From contig CAJURO010000001.1 in NCBI GenBank assembly GCA_910588985.1, positions 1 to 64,000 of the forward strand: a stretch of 64,000 nt of DNA. Reading direction: 5' to 3'. This DNA is from an uncultured Eggerthellaceae bacterium (lineage in GTDB: Bacteria > Actinomycetota > Coriobacteriia > Coriobacteriales > Eggerthellaceae). A program made the translations under genes and the position numbers. This document shows, one piece after another, positions 59,775 to 64,000 of this stretch (position 1 is its first letter; every line of letters starts with the position of its first letter). Below the pieces are notes generated by a model. It did no database searches and was not told where the DNA came from. It saw only the letters and a program-made list of their open reading frames with translations.

Positions 59775-60860
59775 ATGAATGAGCATACAAACGCTCTCAG
59801 CAGACGTGCATTCATAGGAACAAGTGCTGCCGCATGTGCAGCAACATGTCTGCTATTCACCAATCCCCTCGAAGCATATGCCGTTACGTCGGCAGAAAAG
59901 AAGCGGGAAGCACAAGCTGCTCTCGATAGCTTGAATGCTCTTGAGGACAAATTCGAAGTTGCTGCTGCTGACTACAACGCTGCTCTTGATGAACAGCGGG
60001 CTGCTGAAGAGAAGGTCGTCGAGGCGCAGGGTAAGATCGATGAGGCTAACAGCCAGATCGCCGAACTCCAAGAGCAGCTTGGCGTTCGTGCGCGCAGCAT
60101 GTATCGCACAGGCTCTTCCTCGTTCATCGACCTTTTGCTCGGAGCCACCACGTTCCAGGCATTCACTCAGAACTGGGGCATCCTCAACAACATGAACGAG
60201 GCCGACGCTGAGATGGTCCAGCAGACCAAGGATCTTCGTCAAGAAGTCGAAGAGCAGAAGGTTGTGCTGGAAGAGCAGAAGCAGGTCGCAACCGAGAAGG
60301 CTGAAGAGGCTAAGCGCGTTCAGGCTGAGGCAGAGAACCTCGTTGCCGAGCAGCAGAACCTTGTCGACTCGCTCAACGCTGAGGTGCAGCAGCTCCTGCA
60401 GCAAGAAGAGGCAGCCCGTCAAGCCGCCGAGGCCGCGGCAGCAGCTGCGCGTGAGCAGCAGAATAACCATGGAGGCAACGGTGGTGGTGGCAGCAGGCCA
60501 TCAGGTGGAGCTGGCGTGAACAACGGTAAGCCCCAAACGATCACGGGCAACGTCGTTGTTGACCGCGCATACAGCAAGCTTGGTTACCCTTATGTCATGG
60601 GCACGCAAGGACCAAAGAGCTACGACTGCTCTGGTCTGGTGAGCTATTGCCTTACTGGTAAAGAGAACAACAGAATTGGCACCACCTATACGATGGCGAA
60701 CTGGCCTCAGGTCACGAATCCTCAGCCAGGCGATATCACCTGGCGCTGGACGCATGTGGGCATCTACATCGGTGGCGGTCAGATGATCCACGCTTCAAGT
60801 CCGCGTGTGGGTGTCATCCAAAGTGCTGTGCCGTCTAACATGATCTACAGAAGGTATTAG
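59775..60860 (+). CDS. Tat-signal NlpC/P60 peptidoglycan hydrolase (PcsB/RipA-like)
   Basis: 361 residues. The N terminus has a twin-arginine motif, LSRRAFIGTSAA, followed by a hydrophobic stretch and a cleavage-like AYA. A long coiled coil runs from about 40 to 225 (ALDSLNALEDKFEVAAADYNA; VARSMYRTG-like VRARSMYRTGSSSFIDLLLG is typical of PcsB). A Gly/Ser/Asn linker follows, then the NlpC/P60 domain. Its Cys is in YDCSGLVSYC, with His in THVGIYIGGG and His in MIHASS. It probably cuts peptide cross-links during cell separation. I chose ATG 59775 (GGGAGG upstream); the longer frame lacks a site. Confidence 0.9.
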   Translation: MNEHTNALSRRAFIGTSAAACAATCLLFTNPLEAYAVTSAEKKREAQAALDSLNALEDKFEVAAADYNAALDEQRAAEEKVVEAQGKIDEANSQIAELQEQLGVRARSMYRTGSSSFIDLLLGATTFQAFTQNWGILNNMNEADAEMVQQTKDLRQEVEEQKVVLEEQKQVATEKAEEAKRVQAEAENLVAEQQNLVDSLNAEVQQLLQQEEAARQAAEAAAAAAREQQNNHGGNGGGGSRPSGGAGVNNGKPQTITGNVVVDRAYSKLGYPYVMGTQGPKSYDCSGLVSYCLTGKENNRIGTTYTMANWPQVTNPQPGDITWRWTHVGIYIGGGQMIHASSPRVGVIQSAVPSNMIYRRY

Positions 60861-60887
60861 CCTTCAGCTTTCTTTAGGAATGAACTG

Positions 60888-60921
60888 AGAAAGGGCGTCG
60901 CAGGAGCGGCGCTCTTTCTTT
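60888..60921 (+). terminator. Terminator after the NlpC/P60 gene
   Basis: GAAAGGGCG and TCGC pair with GCGG and CGCTCTTTC around a short loop, then TTTG. The hairpin is followed by TTCTTTG, a moderate T-tract. Confidence 0.8.
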
Positions 60922-61023
60922 GATGACAGGATGCTTTGATACTCTATCATCGAAGAAATTGCGCGATCTTGTTCCGTATGTGGTGATTTCACAAAATAGA
61001 TACACCCGGATGCGTGTTATAGC
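60922..61023 (+). other. Non-coding gap before the tRNA-tuf promoter
   Basis: About 100 bases without a credible ORF. A weak TTTGATGA/TCATCGAA inverted repeat spans about 60919-60957. I see nothing else. Confidence 0.4.
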
Positions 61024-61052
61024 TTGACACTCGAAAATCTCTCACGTATCAT
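61024..61052 (+). promoter_or_regulatory. Strong promoter for the tRNA-tuf cluster
   Basis: Consensus TTGACA (61024-61029), 17 bp, TATCAT (61047-61052). It lies 203 bases before tRNA-Tyr. It leaves a long leader that contains a perfect palindrome at 61128-61148. Confidence 0.75.
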
Positions 61053-61127
61053 TCTCTTTCGCTTGGCTTGTTATGTTCTAGAAAGCCAGGCCGCAGCTTG
61101 AAAACCGCACATGAACGAAAAAGCTCG

Positions 61128-61148
61128 GATACCGATATGATCGGTATC
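61128..61148 (+). promoter_or_regulatory. Perfect 9-bp palindrome in the leader of the tRNA-tuf transcript
   Basis: GATACCGAT-ATG-ATCGGTATC. It could be a hairpin in the precursor RNA or a protein-binding operator. No T-run follows. Confidence 0.45.
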
Positions 61149-61254
61149 AACAAGCATATTCGATCTGAAGATGCCCGATGATGATTCGCAGCATATTGCG
61201 TTATCGCCTTTGTGTCGACTCGATGATCGGATGTGCTGTGTAGGTTCAAAAGAT

Positions 61255-61339
61255 GGGCGTGTGCCCGAGTGGTTAAAGGGGACGGGCTGTAAACCCGTTG
61301 GCTATGCCTACCTAGGTTCGAATCCTAGCGCGCCCACCA
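61255..61339 (+). tRNA. tRNA-Tyr (anticodon GTA)
   Basis: 85 bases including encoded CCA. Acceptor GGGCGTG pairs with CGCGCCC. The anticodon loop is CTGTAAA within an ACGGG/CCCGT stem. A long class II variable arm and the TTCGAAT T-loop are present. It is the first RNA of the cluster. Confidence 0.96.
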
Positions 61340-61420
61340 TCTTCTTTGGATCCTATATGCTCATGATGCGAGAAAGACAGCATTTGTCCGATAAAGCAGC
61401 ATGGGTGTATGGAATAAGAC

Positions 61421-61496
61421 GCCTGTGTAGCTCAGTCGGTAGAGCACTTCGTTGGTAACGAAGAGGTCACCGGTTCAAGTCCGGTCGCAGGCTCCA
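61421..61496 (+). tRNA. tRNA-Thr (anticodon GGT)
   Basis: 76 bases with encoded CCA. Acceptor GCCTGTG/CGCAGGC, anticodon loop TTGGTAA in CTTCG/CGAAG, T-loop TTCAAGT. It lies 81 bases after tRNA-Tyr. Confidence 0.96.
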
Positions 61497-61502
61497 TTGC
61501 AT

Positions 61503-61579
61503 GGCGGCGTAGCTCAGTTGGTCAGAGCACACGGTTCATACCCGTGGCGTCACTGGTTCAAATCCAGTCGCCGCTACCA
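61503..61579 (+). tRNA. tRNA-Met (anticodon CAT), elongator type
   Basis: 77 bases with encoded CCA. Acceptor GGCGGCG/CGCCGCT starts with a G-U pair. The anticodon loop is TTCATAC in CACGG/CCGTG. The anticodon stem lacks the three G-C pairs of initiators, so it is elongator Met, or tRNA-Ile2 if the C is modified to lysidine. Confidence 0.9.
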
Positions 61580-61647
61580 CGTTAATCCTTCGCTCTTACG
61601 GGCGATGCATATGTATTGAACATGAATCCCTTTAAGGAGGATCAAAC

Positions 61648-62850
61648 ATGGCTAAGGAGAAGTTCGAGCGTTCGAAGCCGCATGTTAACATCGGTACCAT
61701 CGGTCATGTCGACCATGGCAAGACTACCCTGACAGCGGCTATCTCCAAGACTCTTTCCGAGAATGACGGAAGCCACGGCACCGCTACCGCTGATTTCACC
61801 GCATTCGAGGACATCGACAAGGCTCCTGAGGAGCGCGAGCGTGGCATCACGATCTCCATCGCTCACATCGAGTATCAGACAGATTCTCGTCACTATGCAC
61901 ACGTTGACTGCCCAGGACATGCTGACTACGTTAAGAACATGATCACTGGTGCTGCTCAGATGGACGGCGCGATCCTTGTTATCGCTGCTACCGACGGCCC
62001 AATGGCTCAGACTCGTGAGCACATCCTGCTCGCTCGTCAGGTTGGCGTTCCCTACATCGTCGTCTTCCTTAACAAGTGCGACATGGTCGATGACGAAGAA
62101 CTCATCGAGCTTGTCGAGATGGAAGTTCGCGAGCTTCTTGACTCCTATGAGTTCCCGGGAGATGACACCCCGATCATCCGTGGTTCTGCTCTCAAGGCTC
62201 TCGAGGGCGACAAGGGCTATCAGGACAAGATCTGGGAGCTCATGGATGCTGTTGATTCCTACATCCCAACTCCTGAGCGCGACGTTGACAAGCCGTTCCT
62301 GATGGCTGTTGAGGACACCATGACCATCACTGGCCGCGGCACTGTTGCTACTGGCCGTGTCGAGCGTGGCGTTCTCCACCTCAACGACCCGATCGAGATC
62401 GTTGGCATCAAGGAGACCCAGGAAACCGTTTGCACGGGCATCGAGATGTTCCGCAAGCTTCTTGACGAGGCGCAGGCTGGTGACAACATCGGCGTTCTGC
62501 TCCGTGGCATCAAGCGCGAGGACATCGAGCGTGGCCAGGTTCTCTGCAAGCCCGGCAGCGTGACCCCGCACACCGAGTTCGAGGGCCAGGTCTACATCCT
62601 CACCAAGGAGGAGGGCGGCCGTCACACCCCGTTCTTCGATGGCTATCGCCCGCAGTTCTACTTCCGCACGACCGACATCACTGGTGTTGCTCACCTTCCT
62701 GAGGGCACCGAGATGGTCATGCCTGGCGACAACGTCACCATCACTGGTGAGCTCATTCACCCAGTGGCAATGGAGGACGGCCTCAAGTTCGCTATTCGCG
62801 AGGGTGGCCGCACCGTTGGCTCTGGCCGTGTTACCAAGATCATCAAATAG
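61648..62850 (+). CDS. tuf: Translation elongation factor Tu
   Basis: A 400-residue GTPase that delivers aminoacyl-tRNA to the ribosome. G1 is GHVDHGKT at 19-26. G2 is the RGITI loop, G3 is DCPGHADY, G4 is NKCD and G5 is GSALKAL. Domains 2 and 3 follow (GRGTVATGRVERG, PHTEFEGQVYILTKEEGGRHTPFFDGYRPQFYFRTTD). AAGGAGG precedes ATG 61648. A long antisense open frame over the whole gene is only a codon-bias shadow. It lies after three tRNA genes, an order like the E. coli tRNA-tufB locus. Confidence 0.99.
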   Translation: MAKEKFERSKPHVNIGTIGHVDHGKTTLTAAISKTLSENDGSHGTATADFTAFEDIDKAPEERERGITISIAHIEYQTDSRHYAHVDCPGHADYVKNMITGAAQMDGAILVIAATDGPMAQTREHILLARQVGVPYIVVFLNKCDMVDDEELIELVEMEVRELLDSYEFPGDDTPIIRGSALKALEGDKGYQDKIWELMDAVDSYIPTPERDVDKPFLMAVEDTMTITGRGTVATGRVERGVLHLNDPIEIVGIKETQETVCTGIEMFRKLLDEAQAGDNIGVLLRGIKREDIERGQVLCKPGSVTPHTEFEGQVYILTKEEGGRHTPFFDGYRPQFYFRTTDITGVAHLPEGTEMVMPGDNVTITGELIHPVAMEDGLKFAIREGGRTVGSGRVTKIIK

Positions 62851-62869
62851 CACGGATCAAGCATGTATC

Positions 62870-62907
62870 ATGGGGCTCTCGCTTCCAGGAGCGCGAGCCC
62901 CATTTTT
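62870..62907 (+). terminator. Rho-independent terminator after tuf
   Basis: ATGGGGCTC (62870-62878) pairs with GAGCCCCAT (62895-62903), with inner CGC pairs, and is followed by TTTTTG. It may let only part of the transcripts read into rpmG. Confidence 0.93.
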
Positions 62908-62960
62908 GCCCGTTCATGTGTGAGTCGAGAGCGAGCTGAATAGTTTTTAAAGGAGAATTC

Positions 62961-63110
62961 ATGCGTACATTGGTCACACTGGCGTGCACAGAATGCAAAC
63001 GCCGAAACTACACGACCACGAAGAACAAGCAGAACAATCCTGATCGTATCGAGTTCAAGAAGTATTGCAAGTGGTGCCGTCAGCACACACTGCATCGTGA
63101 GACTCGCTGA
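62961..63110 (+). CDS. rpmG: 50S ribosomal protein L33
   Basis: 49 residues, MRTLVTLACTECKRRNY onward. It carries both zinc-ligand pairs, CTEC and CKWC, so it is the zinc-containing (C+) form. The NKQNNPDRIEFKKYC segment is typical of L33. AAAGGAGAATTC precedes ATG 62961. It lies between tuf and tRNA-Trp, a common order before secE and nusG. It is too short to be picked up by longest-frame searches but is clear. Confidence 0.97.
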   Translation: MRTLVTLACTECKRRNYTTTKNKQNNPDRIEFKKYCKWCRQHTLHRETR

Positions 63111-63133
63111 TCACGGATAAGAGGAACAGGCAT

Positions 63134-63209
63134 ACGCCAGTAGTTCAATTGGTAGAGCGTCGGTCTCCAAAACCGAAAGTTGAGGGTTCGAGTCCTTCCT
63201 GGCGTGCCA
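63134..63209 (+). tRNA. tRNA-Trp (anticodon CCA)
   Basis: 76 bases with encoded CCA. Acceptor ACGCCAG/CTGGCGT with discriminator G, anticodon loop CTCCAAA in TCGGT/ACCGA, T-loop TTCGAGT. It lies between rpmG and secE. Confidence 0.96.
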
Positions 63210-63292
63210 GCTTGTTTATGAAAGCAGCCCAAGCGTGGCTGCTTGTTTGGCGTTTAGATGCAAGATAGATCAGAGCATTCAAGAGGAATCAC

Positions 63293-63904
63293 ATGGCTAA
63301 GAAATCAAAGACTCAGAGAGCTAAGGCATCTGCTGCACGGCAGGCGCGTAAGCAGGAGCGTGAGGTAGAAGAGCAGGTCAAGGAATCTTCTGACGCAACT
63401 GCAAGCTCTGAGAGCGCTGAGAAGGAAGAGAAGAAGCCAGGCCTTTTCAAGAAGAAGACCGACACCTCCATCAAAGCCGCTGAGTCGGAGTCGAAAAAGC
63501 CTAAGAAGGTCGAGGAAAAGAAGCCTAAGAAGAAGCGTTTCCAGTTCTTCCGCGATGTGAAGGCAGAGCTTAAGCGCGTCACATGGCCGACGAAGACTGA
63601 CGTATTGCGTTGGTCGGGCGTTGTTGTCGCAGCGCTCATTTTCTTTGGCGTATTCGTTGCCATCCTTGATAACTTCATCATCACGCCTCTTCTCGTGCTC
63701 ATTTCGGGTGCAGATCCTTCAACGATAGATTGGCTCAATTTCCTCACAGGCGGCGAAGGCGCAGGGGTAGACGCCTCGGGCGTTGATGCTTCAGGTGCGG
63801 ATGCTTCGGGCGCAGATACCTCAGGTGCGGATGCCTCGGCCGATACCTCAACGGCTGACACCTCTACAGATGGCGGTGCTGAGGCTCCAACGGAAGAGCA
63901 GTAA
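63293..63904 (+). CDS. secE: Preprotein translocase subunit SecE with long flanking tails
   Basis: 203 residues, far longer than the usual 60-130. Residues 1-80 are Lys/Glu-rich and cytoplasmic. The SecE core follows: RFQFFRDVKAELKRVTWPTK, then a transmembrane helix (VVVAALIFFGVFVAILDNFII). The last about 50 residues consist of near-tandem D-A-S-G-A/V and D-T-S units ending EAPTEEQ. By SecE topology this tail would be outside the membrane. SecE is the essential clamp around SecY. AAGAGG precedes ATG 63293, and nusG starts 23 bases after the stop. Confidence 0.94.
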   Translation: MAKKSKTQRAKASAARQARKQEREVEEQVKESSDATASSESAEKEEKKPGLFKKKTDTSIKAAESESKKPKKVEEKKPKKKRFQFFRDVKAELKRVTWPTKTDVLRWSGVVVAALIFFGVFVAILDNFIITPLLVLISGADPSTIDWLNFLTGGEGAGVDASGVDASGADASGADTSGADASADTSTADTSTDGGAEAPTEEQ

Positions 63905-63927
63905 GGGTTAGGCAAGAGGGAGCTGAG

Positions 63928-64000
63928 ATGTCTAAGAAGTGGTACGTACTGCATACCTACTCTGGGTATGAGAACAAAGTCAAGGCAAACCTTGAGACGC
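63928..64000 (+). CDS. nusG: Transcription termination/antitermination factor NusG (partial)
   Basis: Only the first 24 residues are inside the window: MSKKWYVLHTYSGYENKVKA, the typical NusG N terminus. GAGGGAG lies seven bases before ATG 63928. The gene continues past the window end. NusG binds RNA polymerase and couples it to Rho or the ribosome. Confidence 0.95.
   Translation, partial: MSKKWYVLHTYSGYENKVKANLET

Noticed and set aside
61111..61183. Two tiny overlapping ORFs (9 and 14 codons) in the tRNA-tuf leader
   Set aside because: No ribosome site and no peptide pattern; the overlap arises from the palindrome.
61642..62853. A 403-codon antisense open frame across all of tuf
   Set aside because: It mirrors strong codon bias of a certain EF-Tu gene, has no family features and no ribosome site; it is a shadow.

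Overview
This window looks like a chromosome segment of an actinobacterium of the class Coriobacteriia, probably Eggerthellales. That placement is an inference. It rests on mid-range GC judged by eye, actinobacterial-type RpoC, SepF, DivIVA and a division cluster without ftsA, a class I-gamma aspartate aminotransferase of the Corynebacterium AspT type, and lipid-anchored molybdate uptake plus cofactor genes. No rRNA, CRISPR array, phage or intact insertion sequence is visible. Nearly all genes read on the + strand. The exceptions are a PPK2-type polyphosphate kinase, one small hypothetical gene and the aminotransferase.

Layout. 1-5132: end of rpoB and all of rpoC, then a terminator. 5190-6976: hisE and glmM. 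6977-12856: a strong inverted repeat, divergent polyphosphate kinases (PPK2 and PPK1), a 39-residue membrane peptide and a class B sortase. 12930-15578: purM, purN and an XdhC-like gene, all overlapping. 15741-22846: the complete F1Fo ATP synthase operon (small membrane protein, then atpB E F H A G D C) and its terminator. 23239-44135: the division and cell-wall (dcw) cluster, mraZ rsmH ftsL ftsI murE murF mraY murD ftsW murG murC murB ftsQ ftsZ pgeF yggS sepF proC yggT divIVA. 44235-48364: a small hypothetical gene, ligA and an LCP-family protein. 48494-53877: molybdate transport (modA, an unusual modB, modC) and cofactor synthesis (moaA, moaC), followed by pyk and yebC. 56550-60921: aspT, a PutP-type sodium symporter and a Tat-targeted NlpC/P60 hydrolase. 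61024-64000: tRNA-Tyr, tRNA-Thr and tRNA-Met, tuf, rpmG, tRNA-Trp, secE and the start of nusG.

The genes mostly form housekeeping operons for transcription, wall precursor synthesis, septation, ATP synthesis and translation. glmM makes the amino sugar that the mur genes use. MurE carries the DNPR motif expected for meso-diaminopimelate. The mod and moa genes feed a molybdenum cofactor that the XdhC-like protein may help to insert.

The most interesting non-genic finding is a family of three about 168-bp elements (22853-23022, 35054-35221, 56377-56542). They have matching inverted ends, about 8-bp flanking direct repeats and a long cloverleaf-like fold kept by compensatory base changes. They look like non-autonomous, MITE-type elements that act or fold as RNA. 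The most interesting protein feature is a C-terminal module on RpoC that resembles the DNA-binding C-terminal domain of the RNA polymerase alpha subunit and keeps its key DNA-contact residues.
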